Both the position numbers and the translations under genes were made by a program. Positions 7,731 to 15,861 of a DNA stretch of 64,000 nucleotides are shown here, piece by piece. This stretch comes from Microbacterium sp. MM2322. GTDB taxonomy: Bacteria > Actinomycetota > Actinomycetes > Actinomycetales > Microbacteriaceae. The stretch covers positions 1,984,001-2,048,000 of the forward strand of contig NZ_OZ075067.1 in NCBI RefSeq assembly GCF_964186585.1. The letters are read 5' to 3'. Every line of letters begins with the position of its first letter. Positions within the stretch are counted from its first letter, which is position 1. The notes beneath the pieces are model-generated. The model searched no databases. It worked only from the letters and a program-made list of their open reading frames with translations, and had not been told where the DNA came from.

Positions 7731-8882
7731 GTGACCGGGACGACGACCGCACCCGCGACGACCGGCACCGTCCTCGGGGTCGCAGCGGTCTACGGACTGC
7801 AAGGGCTCGGGTACGCCGTGATCGTGACGGCGCTCCCCGCGTTCCAGGAGCGCACCGGCCTGGATGCCACGGGGATCGCCGCGATCCTGCTCGGGGTCTG
7901 CGTCACCGCGGCGCTCGGCTCGCTCGCCGCCGACGCGATCGCCCGCCGCGCGAGCAGCCGCCACGGGGTCATCGTCGGTCTGTCGTTGCAGGCGCTGGGA
8001 CTCGTGGCGACGGCGTTCTCCCCCGGCACGGCGATGCTCGCGGCATCCGTCCTCGTCTACGGTCTCGGGCTCGGTCTCATCGACGCGTCGTCGAACATGC
8101 AGGGCGTGCTGGTCCAGCGGGGTCGCGCGACGCCGCTGCTCGGCCGGTTCTTCGCGACGCTGACCGCGGGATCGATCGTCGGCGCGTTGGGGATGGCGGG
8201 AATCCTCGCCACCGGCGCTCCAGCCTTCGCGACACTCGTCGGCGCCGCGGTCCTGCAGGTCGCGTTCCTCCTGGTGGTGTCCGGCCGACTCAGCCGGGAA
8301 CGGGCGGCACAGTCATCCGAATGGAGCGGCCCCCGCGGGCCGCGGCTCGACGCGCGAGCCATCACGATCGTCGGGCTCGTCATCCTCGCCGCCTACACGG
8401 TCGACTCGGCGGTGAGCTCGTGGAGTTCCGTGCACCTCCGCGCGATCGGCGCCGCCGTAGCGATCGCACCCCTCGGCCTCGCGGCGTACCAGGGCGGGGT
8501 GCTGGCGGCGCGATTGGCGACGGATGCCGTGGTCCGCCGCATCGGCCGCGGCCGCCTGCTCGCCGTCAGCCTCGTCCTCGGAGTGATCGGGGCGCTCATC
8601 GTCGCCGCCGTCCCCTCCCCCGTCGCCTCGATCGTCGGCTTCGCGATCAGCGGCGTCGCCGTCGGCGCGCTCGTGCCGATCGCCTTCGGCCTCGCCGGGT
8701 CCATCGAGCCGGAGCGCAGCGACGAGGTGATCGCCCGGGTCAACCTCTTCAACTACGCCGGGGCGGTCCTCGGCGCGGTCGGTGTCGGGGTGCTCACCGA
8801 CGTCACCGGATCCGGGCTCGCCTTCCTCCTCCCCGCCCTGCTTCTCGTCGCGGCGGTGCCCGCCTGGCGACGGGCCGCCTGA
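7731..8882 (+). CDS. MFS transporter, last gene of the aminotransferase operon
   Basis: 383 aa with about twelve hydrophobic helices in two halves and the conserved inter-helix basic segment (ADAIARRASSRHG) after helix 2. It belongs to the sugar/drug efflux-like YbjJ group of the major facilitator superfamily. The GTG start lies 1 nt after the stop of the aminotransferase, so it is coupled. Position suggests uptake of the substrate or export of the product of the SDR/aminotransferase pathway. Its stop is 8 bp from that of the convergent TetR gene. Confidence 0.87.
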   Translation: MTGTTTAPATTGTVLGVAAVYGLQGLGYAVIVTALPAFQERTGLDATGIAAILLGVCVTAALGSLAADAIARRASSRHGVIVGLSLQALGLVATAFSPGTAMLAASVLVYGLGLGLIDASSNMQGVLVQRGRATPLLGRFFATLTAGSIVGALGMAGILATGAPAFATLVGAAVLQVAFLLVVSGRLSRERAAQSSEWSGPRGPRLDARAITIVGLVILAAYTVDSAVSSWSSVHLRAIGAAVAIAPLGLAAYQGGVLAARLATDAVVRRIGRGRLLAVSLVLGVIGALIVAAVPSPVASIVGFAISGVAVGALVPIAFGLAGSIEPERSDEVIARVNLFNYAGAVLGAVGVGVLTDVTGSGLAFLLPALLLVAAVPAWRRAA

Positions 8883-8890
8883 CGCGCGGG

Positions 8891-9529
8891 TCAGGCGCCG
8901 AGCGAGGCGCGGAGCGCGCGCTCGAGTTCGGCGAGCAGCATCGCGCGCTCCGTTTCAGGCGCCGAGAACGCCTCGTGCAGCACGGCATCCGCCGACGCGA
9001 AGGCGACTCGCGCCACCGCCGCGCCGCGCTCGTCGTCCACCCCGTCGAGCACGCCGGCCTCGCGCAGCAACGTGTGCACGCGGTCGGCCATCGCACGCTT
9101 GTGGCGGCGACGCGCGGCATCCGCATCGGCTGAGATCGCGACCGTCCCCAGCGACCGCGCCGACTCCTCGTCGCGATACACATCCGCCACGGCGCCGAGG
9201 ACCTGCCCGACCGGGTCCTCGGTGCGCGGGTCGGTGCGGAGGCGGTCGATCGCATCATCGAGGAGCCGCTCGAGGCGGTCGTGATAGCGGGAGACGATGG
9301 CCGCGAGGATCGCCTCGCGGTCGGGCAGGTACTGGTACAGCGCCCCGACGCTGACGCCCGCTTCGGCCGCGACGCGCGGAAGGGTGACGACGTCGACGCC
9401 CTCGCGGAGCACGAGGGCTTCCGCCGCCGCGATCGCCTGGGCGAGCTTCAGCCGCGACCGCTGCTGCGTGGGCGTACGACGCAGTCCGAGTGTCGCCCAG
9501 TCCTGCGGGGTGTCGTCTGTGGCATCCAT
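8891..9529 (-). CDS. TetR-family regulator divergent from the aldolase operon
   Basis: 212 aa. The helix-turn-helix is clear: LAQAIAAAEALVLREGVDVVTLPRVAAEAGVSVGALYQYLPDREAILAAI (about residues 28-77, typical TetR with the KxxLYxYF-like SVGALYQYLPDRE segment). The C-terminal region resembles the TetR_C_17-like helical ligand domain. ATG 9529 is preferred over an upstream TTG at 9538. It is divergently transcribed from the aldolase-kinase-dehydrogenase operon and probably represses it through the inverted repeat at 9540-9555. Confidence 0.9.
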   Translation of the reverse strand: MDATDDTPQDWATLGLRRTPTQQRSRLKLAQAIAAAEALVLREGVDVVTLPRVAAEAGVSVGALYQYLPDREAILAAIVSRYHDRLERLLDDAIDRLRTDPRTEDPVGQVLGAVADVYRDEESARSLGTVAISADADAARRRHKRAMADRVHTLLREAGVLDGVDDERGAAVARVAFASADAVLHEAFSAPETERAMLLAELERALRASLGA

Positions 9530-9539
9530 GAAAATCAAA

Positions 9540-9555
9540 CTTGACTTTGGTTAAG
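9540..9555. promoter_or_regulatory. Inverted repeat, probable TetR operator at the aldolase promoter
   Basis: CTTGACTTTGGTTAAG has arms CTTGAC and GTTAAG around TTTG with one mismatch. It contains the best -35 candidate for the aldolase operon, TTGACT (9541-9546). The site lies between the divergent starts at 9529 and 9577, so one bound TetR dimer could control both directions. Confidence 0.45.
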
Positions 9556-9576
9556 GGTGGCGGCAACGTTAGCAGC

Positions 9577-10251
9577 ATGACGACGACGTCGCACCATCAC
9601 GATCTCCGCGCGTCTGTGGCCGCGGCATCCCGCACTCTCGCCGGTCACGGACTCCTCATCGGCACCGCCGGCAACGTCAGCGCCCGCGCGGGCGACGTCG
9701 TGGCGGTCACGGCGACGGGCGTCGTCCTCGCCGACGCCACCGTCGACGACGTCACCGTGGTCGACCTCGACGGTGAGGTGGTCGAAGGGTCGCTCGCCCC
9801 GACCTCCGAGCTCGCTCTGCACCTCGGGGTGCTGCGCTCCGCGCCGCCCGAGCGGGTGTCGGCCGTCGTGCACACGCACGCGCCGAACGCGACGGCGCTG
9901 TCGCTCGTCCTCGACGAATTGCCCGTCGTGCATTACCAGCAGCTCCTCCTCGGCGGCTCCCTCCGCGTCGCCCCGTTCCATGCGTTCGGGACTCCCGAAC
10001 TCGCCGCCGCTGTCGGCGCCGCCCTCGACGGCCGGCTCGCCGCCCTGATGGCCAACCACGGCACGGTCGCGCTCGGTCCGAACCTCGCCACCGCGGTCGA
10101 CCACGCTCTGCTGATCGAGTGGCTCGCCGAGCTCTACCTGCGCGCCGCGAGCGTCGGCACGCCGCGGGCACTCGACCCCGCACAGCAGCAGGAGGTCGTC
10201 GCGCACGCGATGCGCCTCGGGTACGGAACGACGAAGCCGGTGTCGGCGTGA
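9577..10251 (+). CDS. Class II aldolase/adducin-family protein
   Basis: 224 aa, about the size of L-fuculose-1-phosphate aldolase, rhamnulose-1-phosphate aldolase and AraD-type epimerases. The zinc ligands expected for the family are visible as H99 and H101 in VVHTHAPN and H161 in MANHGTVALG. The phosphate-binding GTAGNVSAR is at residues 29-37 and the catalytic acid E78 in PTSE. The ATG lacks a properly spaced Shine-Dalgarno and lies about 30 nt after the -35 candidate, so the mRNA may be leaderless. It is the first gene of a trio with GTGA/ATGA overlaps. The likely reaction is retro-aldol cleavage of a ketose phosphate to DHAP plus an aldehyde (inferred). Confidence 0.88.
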   Translation: MTTTSHHHDLRASVAAASRTLAGHGLLIGTAGNVSARAGDVVAVTATGVVLADATVDDVTVVDLDGEVVEGSLAPTSELALHLGVLRSAPPERVSAVVHTHAPNATALSLVLDELPVVHYQQLLLGGSLRVAPFHAFGTPELAAAVGAALDGRLAALMANHGTVALGPNLATAVDHALLIEWLAELYLRAASVGTPRALDPAQQQEVVAHAMRLGYGTTKPVSA

Positions 10252-11060
10252 CCGCGGTCGGCGAGCTCGTGGCGCATGGCCGTTCCGCTGACGTCCACTC
10301 CCTGACGACGGCCACCGTCGTGAAGGTCTTCCACGACGACTGGCCCGATGAGGCGATCGGCCGCGAGGTCGAGGACGCCACGGCCGCCTTCGACCTCGGC
10401 CTCACGCCCATCCGCTGCCGCGGCAGAGCGGATGCCGACGGCCGCCGCGCGGTCGTCTTCGACCGCATCGAGGGGGTCGCCCTGACCACCGTCGCCGAGA
10501 AGAACCCGTTGCGAATGGGGCGCGTCGCCCGCGCGCTGGCGCAGGAGCATGCGCGCATCCACCGGGTCGCGAGCGACCGCTTCCCCGACGTGCGCGACGT
10601 CGCGGCGGACCTCGTCGGGACTGCGCCCTTCGCCGGTCTCACCGCGTGCGAGCGCGCAGCGCTCCTCGATCACCTCGCGTCGCTCCCCGGCGGCGAGAGC
10701 GTCCTGCACCTCGACTTCCACCCGATGAACGTGTTCCGACACGGCGGCGGCATCGCGACGATCGACTGGCAGTCCACCGCCTGCGGTGATCCCGCGGCCG
10801 ACGTCGCGATGACCCGGCTGCTGTTCACCGAGGCCGAGCTGTTCCCGGGGGCGACCAGGGCGCAGCTGCTCGTCTACGGGGCGGCGCGCGGGGCGATGGG
10901 ACGCATGTATCTGAGGGAGTACCTCGACGTGACGGGAATGACGACGGCGCGCCTCGACCGGTGGGCGACGGCCGCGCGGGTGCTGCGGCTGGGGATGCTC
11001 GACATCCCGAGCGAGCGCGAGCGTCTGCTGCGCGGCATCCGGTCGGTGATCGCCCGATGA
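10248..11060 (+). CDS. APH-fold (aminoglycoside phosphotransferase-like) kinase
   Basis: 270 aa small-molecule kinase. The catalytic loop HLDFHPMNV places Asp156 and Asn161 in the expected positions, and the metal-binding IDW has Asp173. A nucleotide-binding lysine (K26 in VVKVF) lies near the N-terminus. The APH fold includes methylthioribose, choline, homoserine and fructosamine kinases as well as antibiotic resistance enzymes. The GTG start overlaps the aldolase stop (GTGA) and its own stop overlaps the dehydrogenase ATG, so a metabolic kinase feeding these enzymes is far likelier than a resistance enzyme. Confidence 0.82.
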   Translation: MTAVGELVAHGRSADVHSLTTATVVKVFHDDWPDEAIGREVEDATAAFDLGLTPIRCRGRADADGRRAVVFDRIEGVALTTVAEKNPLRMGRVARALAQEHARIHRVASDRFPDVRDVAADLVGTAPFAGLTACERAALLDHLASLPGGESVLHLDFHPMNVFRHGGGIATIDWQSTACGDPAADVAMTRLLFTEAELFPGATRAQLLVYGAARGAMGRMYLREYLDVTGMTTARLDRWATAARVLRLGMLDIPSERERLLRGIRSVIAR

Positions 11061-12619
11061 CGACGACGGTCCGGCGTTCCCTGCCCGCCGAGGGTGAGGT
11101 CGTCGACGTCCTCGTCGTCGGCGGCGGCATCACCGGAGCGGCGATCGCCTACGAGGCCGCGAGTCGCGGGCTGTCGGTCGCGCTCGTCGAGAAGGGCGAC
11201 TTCGGCGCGGCGACCTCAGCCGCGACGGGAAAGCTCATCCACGGCGGTCTCCGCTACCTGAAGAACCTCGAAGTGGGTCTCGTCCGTGAGTCCCTCGCCG
11301 AGCGGCGCACCCTGTCGCGCATCGCTCCGGGGCTCGTCTCCCCCATCGCGATGGTCCTCCCCGACCCGGGGCTCATCGAGCACGTCGGCCTCACGGCGTA
11401 CGACGTGCTGTCGTTCGATCGCAACCGCGTACCGGCGAGCCACTGCATCCCCCGTCATCGGAGCCTGAGCCGCGAAGAGCTGAGGCTGCGCGGGCTGGGG
11501 TATCTCGAGCACGGGATCCTCTTCCACGACGCGATGATGCTCTCGCCCGAACGGTTGACGTTCGCATTCGTGCGGTCCGCCGTCGCGCAGGGCGCGAGGG
11601 TCGCGAACCACGTGCGGGCCGATGGCCTGATTTCCGCGGCCGGACGCGTTCGCGGGGCCCGCGTGACCGACCTCGTGACAGGCACGGCACACGAGGTGCG
11701 GGCCCGCGTGACGGTGAACGCGAGCGGACCGTGGGCGTACGACGTGCTCGCCGCCGAGGGCCTGCTGCAGCGCACTGCCGGCCCCCGCCCCGAGGTGCGG
11801 TCGGAGGGCATCTACCTGATCACGAGGCCGATCACCGAGACGATGGTGCTCACCGTGTCGTCGGGCGGTCACTTCAGCTTCGCGCCGTGGCGCGGGCGGA
11901 CGCTCATCGGTCCGACCGAGACGCCCTACACCGGCGATGTCTCGGACTGGCGGCTGACGCGGGAATCGATCGAACGCTTCCTCGGCGAGATCAACGCCGC
12001 AGGTCGCCTGCCGGTGGAACTGTCGATGTCGGACGTCGTCGCCGCGTACGGCGGCCTCCGGCCGCTCACCGAGACGAGCGGGACCGACACCTACCGCGCC
12101 TCGCGCGCGTCCGAGCTCGTCGACCACGCCAAGGACGGCGTCCCCGGCATCGTCACCGCGACCGGCGGCAAGTACACGACGGCGCGCGCGTTCGCCGAGA
12201 AGGTCGTCCCCGCGCTCGCACGATCGATCGGCCGCGTCGCCGCGCCGAGCCGCACCGCCGACGTGCCGCTCGACGGCGCGGACCTCGCCGACACGGGGAC
12301 GGCCGACCTGATCGACCGGCTGTACGGATCGGATGCCGGTGCCCTCCGGGCCGTGGCGTCCGAGTCCGACGTCCTCTCACGCGTGGCGACGGATGACGGC
12401 GAACTGCTCGCCGGTGTCGCGTTCGCGGCCCGACACGAGGCCGCCGTGCACCTCACCGACATCCTGCTGAACCGCACCGGCATCGGCCGCCGCGGCGACC
12501 CCGGCGACGACATCCTGTCGGCGGCGGCGGATGTCGCAGGCGCCGAGCTCGACTGGTCGCCGGAGCGCCGTGCGACCGAGCTCGCTGCTGCGCGCGCGGC
12601 CGTCACGCTCCCCCGCTAG
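11057..12619 (+). CDS. FAD-dependent glycerol-3-phosphate dehydrogenase-like oxidoreductase
   Basis: 520 aa of the GlpD/GlpA family. The FAD-binding VVGGGITGAAIAYEAASRG is at about residues 20-38, GKLIHGGLRYL near residues 60-70 matches the family signature, and a late VTATGGKYTTARAFAEK segment completes the FAD domain. A GlpD-type C-terminal domain follows. In other bacteria relatives oxidise erythritol phosphate (EryB) as well as glycerol-3-phosphate. The ATG overlaps the kinase stop by 4 bp. With a kinase and an aldolase in the same operon, a polyol- or sugar-phosphate other than glycerol-3-phosphate is plausible. Confidence 0.88.
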   Translation: MTTTVRRSLPAEGEVVDVLVVGGGITGAAIAYEAASRGLSVALVEKGDFGAATSAATGKLIHGGLRYLKNLEVGLVRESLAERRTLSRIAPGLVSPIAMVLPDPGLIEHVGLTAYDVLSFDRNRVPASHCIPRHRSLSREELRLRGLGYLEHGILFHDAMMLSPERLTFAFVRSAVAQGARVANHVRADGLISAAGRVRGARVTDLVTGTAHEVRARVTVNASGPWAYDVLAAEGLLQRTAGPRPEVRSEGIYLITRPITETMVLTVSSGGHFSFAPWRGRTLIGPTETPYTGDVSDWRLTRESIERFLGEINAAGRLPVELSMSDVVAAYGGLRPLTETSGTDTYRASRASELVDHAKDGVPGIVTATGGKYTTARAFAEKVVPALARSIGRVAAPSRTADVPLDGADLADTGTADLIDRLYGSDAGALRAVASESDVLSRVATDDGELLAGVAFAARHEAAVHLTDILLNRTGIGRRGDPGDDILSAAADVAGAELDWSPERRATELAAARAAVTLPR

Positions 12620-12755
12620 CAGCGAAGGACAGGGACCTGCGCCAATTGCATTAGTGACGAGATCGGAGCGTTCCCCGGAGCGGCACGAAGTGGCTGAAAC
12701 GGGACGATGCTGCGTTGCCGCTCGGCCCTCGCCCGGGCGGCGCTTGACAATCACG

Positions 12756-14606
12756 TCAGCGGACATCCAGCTCTGGTTCATAGATGCGATCGCGCAGCGC
12801 CGCAGTGCGTTCGTTGGCAATGCGGTTGAGTTCTCCAATGAGGGTACGAGCATCAGCGCAAGCGCGGCGGTATGACTCGGGAGACTCGACGATCTCCGCA
12901 ATTCTTTCTGCCCATTTCGCTGGATCCGCAGCAGGCAGAACCCACCTACCCATGCCCCGCTGACGATAGAAGGTAGATATCCCTGAAAGGTCGCTGACCA
13001 GAGTTGGACGGCCTAGTGCGAGCCCCTCCATTGCCGCCAAGCCGAGCGCATCAGCCGACGACGGAAGGACGACGATTGCGCTCGTCGCGATGAAGTTCTG
13101 CACCGAACTATGGTCCACAAATGGCAGAACACTGAACATCGCGCGCTCGTTCGGAAGTGCCTCGTCGAGAAGTGTTCTTTCCGTCCCCTCGTCCGCTCCA
13201 AGGACAACGAACTGAAACGGGCGAGAGCCTACGTCTTTGGAGGCTAGGGAACGGATCGTCGACCGTGCAATCTCGAGGCCCTTGACATCCCCATCGTCGA
13301 GCCGCCCGGACAGGAGCACTTTGATGACCGGGTCCTGGATCGGCTCGTCGAGAATCTCCGGAACCGTGAGAGGGAGCAGGAAGTTCGCGACACTTCGATC
13401 CGAGAGGTTGGAAGTCGGGTCCGGAATAAAGTCGGACGCAGAGTTCCCGACGAACGCAACGAGATCCGCATCCGCCATCAACTCTCGCTCGACCTTCAGC
13501 TTACTCAGCGCTCCGGCACCCCCTCCTGCACGACCACGAGCCGCTGCGGTCTGAGTGGGGGCCATATGCACCATATGCAGCCGCCGCATACGCTGTGAAC
13601 CTCCGTCAGCATTGAAATCCTGTTGGATGAATAGCGCCTCCTCTCCGGAGAAGCGCGTATGCCCCACGACCCAAACGTTCGCATCACCCGAACGCGCATC
13701 GGCGAGAAGCGTCTGAAACTTTGTCGAGAAGACGTAGCACTCATTCTCCTTGAGTTCGTAGCCGGCCGCCTTGCGCAACAGAACGTTCCATGCCTCTATG
13801 TCGTAGGTACCCCCATTCGCATCTCCCAGGTCTGATGCGCCATTCAGGGCGTTGACTATTAGCGAGCTCGCTGTGGCGACGCCTCCCGCGTGTCCCATCG
13901 GACCATCGATTACGGAGAACACCCGAAGCTTCTGACCATCCACGCCCCTTGTGCGTGTCGCGAGAACCGATGAGGTCGCTTCAACAACTGGGTTGGCTGC
14001 CCGACCCATGATCACAACCGGCGTGCCGTCGGCTAGTCTTTCGCTGGAAGTCAACTGGTAGCGCTCGTTCTCACGGATCCCAGCCTGCGAGATGGCTTCC
14101 TTCAGTTCCTGACTACCCACCGTGTAGTTGCCACGCATAGTGGCCACCAATTCGCGTCCCTGCCCTTTGCTCGAACCGCCACGAACCACCAATTGGACCG
14201 AACCACCGACGGTGAGCCCGAGCTCTTCGGCGAATCTACGACCGAAGTAGAGCTGGCCCTGGCTCGCGTAAGTGGATCGCAAGACATTCACGTATCGAGG
14301 CGACCTCGTCGTTGTTGCTTCCAGCGCCTCCGAGATCTCCCGCTCATATGGCTGTTCTGCCGCCACGCCCTCTGAGTCCACTTGATCCCCCCGAGTTCGA
14401 ACGCTTACACGTTTCTCACGACGATAGAGCAATAGCGGCAAATGGAACTGCCTACTTCGCACCTCGCGCTCGTCCGACCTCCAGAGAGACGCCCCTGGGT
14501 GCAACCCTTCGTCCAGGACTTCGAAGTCGACATCGCTCAGAAGCGCTCCGAGGGAGAGCGTGAGCACTAGCTGAGTTGTATCAGGATGGACGCATTCGGC
14601 GCGCAC
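12756..14606 (-). CDS. Glycosyltransferase-like protein of foreign composition with unrecognised N-terminus
   Basis: 616 aa from GTG 14606, which has GGAGGAG about 10 nt upstream; later starts are possible. Roughly the last 350 residues look like a GT-B glycosyltransferase of the GT4 type: an N-terminal half with VIDGPMGHAGGVATASSLI, then KVLLSGRLDDGDVKGLEIA, and the C-terminal donor-site motif SADALGLAAMEGLALGRPTLVSD. The N-terminal ~200 residues (GQLYFGRRFAEELGLTVGG and on) match no family I know. Codon usage is markedly more AT-rich than in all neighbours and the word GGATGCC is absent. It lies alone, directly downstream of tRNA-Ala on the same strand. Substrate unknown. Confidence 0.7.
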   Translation of the reverse strand: MRAECVHPDTTQLVLTLSLGALLSDVDFEVLDEGLHPGASLWRSDEREVRSRQFHLPLLLYRREKRVSVRTRGDQVDSEGVAAEQPYEREISEALEATTTRSPRYVNVLRSTYASQGQLYFGRRFAEELGLTVGGSVQLVVRGGSSKGQGRELVATMRGNYTVGSQELKEAISQAGIRENERYQLTSSERLADGTPVVIMGRAANPVVEATSSVLATRTRGVDGQKLRVFSVIDGPMGHAGGVATASSLIVNALNGASDLGDANGGTYDIEAWNVLLRKAAGYELKENECYVFSTKFQTLLADARSGDANVWVVGHTRFSGEEALFIQQDFNADGGSQRMRRLHMVHMAPTQTAAARGRAGGGAGALSKLKVERELMADADLVAFVGNSASDFIPDPTSNLSDRSVANFLLPLTVPEILDEPIQDPVIKVLLSGRLDDGDVKGLEIARSTIRSLASKDVGSRPFQFVVLGADEGTERTLLDEALPNERAMFSVLPFVDHSSVQNFIATSAIVVLPSSADALGLAAMEGLALGRPTLVSDLSGISTFYRQRGMGRWVLPAADPAKWAERIAEIVESPESYRRACADARTLIGELNRIANERTAALRDRIYEPELDVR

Positions 14607-14633
14607 GGCCGTCGCGCTCCTCCGATAACGACG

Positions 14634-14659
14634 AAAGACCCCCGCGAGCGGGGGTCTTT
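14634..14659 (-). terminator. Rho-independent-like terminator of tRNA-Ala
   Basis: A perfect 12-bp stem (AAAGACCCCCGC and its complement around GA, in practice an 11-bp stem with a 4-nt loop) begins 7 bp past the 3' end of tRNA-Ala. On the minus strand it is followed by a T-rich stretch. It separates the tRNA from the foreign gene at 12756-14606. Confidence 0.8.
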
Positions 14660-14666
14660 CCGGTGG

Positions 14667-14739
14667 TGGACCTGAGGGGATTCGAACCCCTGACCTCTTC
14701 ATTGCGAACGAAGCGCGCTACCAACTGCGCCACAGGCCC
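14667..14739 (-). tRNA. tRNA-Ala (anticodon CGC)
   Basis: 73 nt without an encoded CCA. The cloverleaf is complete: a 7-bp acceptor stem that includes the alanine identity pair G3:U70, the D-loop segment GCGCAGTTGGTAGCGC, an anticodon loop TTCGCAA giving CGC (decodes GCG), and the T-arm AGGGGTTCGAATCCCCT. The discriminator base is A. The 3' end faces the foreign gene at 12756-14606, the usual side for tRNA-targeted integration, but I see no duplicated 3' end and no integrase. Confidence 0.96.
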
Positions 14740-14749
14740 GGAAGCCTCC

Positions 14750-14779
14750 ACATTACCACGACCGATCCGGCCGCTCGAA
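14750..14779 (-). promoter_or_regulatory. Predicted promoter of tRNA-Ala
   Basis: On the minus strand TTCGAG (14774-14779), an 18-bp spacer and TAATGT (14750-14755) lie just upstream of the tRNA 5' end at 14739. The -10 is good and the -35 is weak. Confidence 0.4.
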
Positions 14780-14793
14780 CGTGAGGCGTGCTC

Positions 14794-15798
14794 TCACTGC
14801 CCCGCTGCGCGGCGCGTGAGAAGGTCTCGAACGTGTGCTTCGATGCGCTCGTCGTCGGCCGGTCCGGCGAAGGCGACTTCGGCGGCGCGGGTGCGTCGAG
14901 CGGTGTCGATGGAGGGCGGCGCGGCCTGCGCGACGCGCTCCCGCAGGGCCTCTTCGACGGCCGCGTGACGGAGCGCTTCGCGGGCGTCCGACGCGTCGAG
15001 CAGAGCTGCTGCACGCGAGCCTGCGGACGCGGTGAGCGGGCGCGGCAGCGTCCGCGGAGTCCATTCCACGCGCTCCGAGTCGAGCGCGACGTCCTGCAGG
15101 GCGGTGGCCTCGCGGACGACCTCGGTCGCGACGATTCGGGATGCCGCGCGTCGGGCGACGGTGTTCATCCGGGCGAGCACGATCAGGCTCGAGACCGCGC
15201 CGACAGCACCGGCTGCGAGCAGGGTCCAGCCGGCGCCCACCGCACCGAGATAGCCACCGAATCCGGCAGCGGCGAGCGCCACGATGCCCAGGATCGACGC
15301 CGCGAACCGGACGCGGCGGCGCGCACGCGCACGACGGACGGCGGGCAGAGCACGAGCAGCGGCAGCTTCGGCGATGGCACGTTCGCGGGCGATTGCGGCA
15401 TCCGCTCGGGCTTTCTCTCGCGCGGCTTCCGCATCCGCGGCGGCGCGGCGACGGTCGGCCTTCGCGAGTTCACGGTCGATGGCGGCCTGCGCCTTCGCGG
15501 CGGCGAGCTCGGCGCGCGCGGCCTCGAGGCCCACGCTCTCCTTCTCGGCCTGCACGCGGCGCGCGAGTTTCTGCTGAGCCAGGGCGGTGCGGGCGTTCAG
15601 TTCGAGGCGGACCTCGCCCGGTGTCTCACTCGTCTCCGCGAACACACGGAGTGCCTGGTTCAGACGCACGGCGTTCCGCTCGGCGGCCTGGTACTGATAC
15701 CGGCTGTGCCACGACGGCAGGAGGTACAACAGCCACAAGAGGACGGCAACGAGGACGATCACCCCGCCACCCATCACCTGCTCACCCATGTCGCTCAC
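14794..15798 (-). CDS. Hypothetical membrane protein with long alanine-rich coiled coil
   Basis: 334 aa. One membrane helix at residues 10-28 (VIVLVAVLLWLLYLLP) is followed by a charged alanine-rich helix from about 45 to 155 (repeated EAARAELAAAKAQAAIDRELAKAD-like heptads), then two closely spaced helices near 160-210 and a polar tail. No catalytic motif is visible. The layout recalls scaffold or exoprotein-like envelope proteins of Microbacteriaceae with no assigned function. It stands alone, 64 bp from the acetyltransferase stop on the same strand. Confidence 0.68.
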   Translation of the reverse strand: MSDMGEQVMGGGVIVLVAVLLWLLYLLPSWHSRYQYQAAERNAVRLNQALRVFAETSETPGEVRLELNARTALAQQKLARRVQAEKESVGLEAARAELAAAKAQAAIDRELAKADRRRAAADAEAAREKARADAAIARERAIAEAAAARALPAVRRARARRRVRFAASILGIVALAAAGFGGYLGAVGAGWTLLAAGAVGAVSSLIVLARMNTVARRAASRIVATEVVREATALQDVALDSERVEWTPRTLPRPLTASAGSRAAALLDASDAREALRHAAVEEALRERVAQAAPPSIDTARRTRAAEVAFAGPADDERIEAHVRDLLTRRAAGQ

Positions 15799-15861
15799 CG
15801 TATGTTCCCGGGGCGGTGCGACCCCGCATCCGGTGGGCGTGTCTGAACTTCTGGTTGAGGG

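Noticed and set aside
10248..11060. APH-fold protein as an aminoglycoside resistance gene.
   Set aside because: It is translationally coupled between an aldolase and a dehydrogenase, and its fold also covers many metabolic kinases.
12633..12639. GGACCTG near the start of the lower-GC region matches part of the tRNA-Ala 3' end, possible att site.
   Set aside because: Only seven bases match and the flanks diverge at once. Chance is sufficient, and no integrase gene accompanies it.
14667..14739. Reading of the minus-strand frame through tRNA-Ala as the N-terminus of the 12756-14606 gene.
   Set aside because: The open frame across the tRNA and its terminator is incidental. GTG 14606 with GGAGGAG upstream is a better start.
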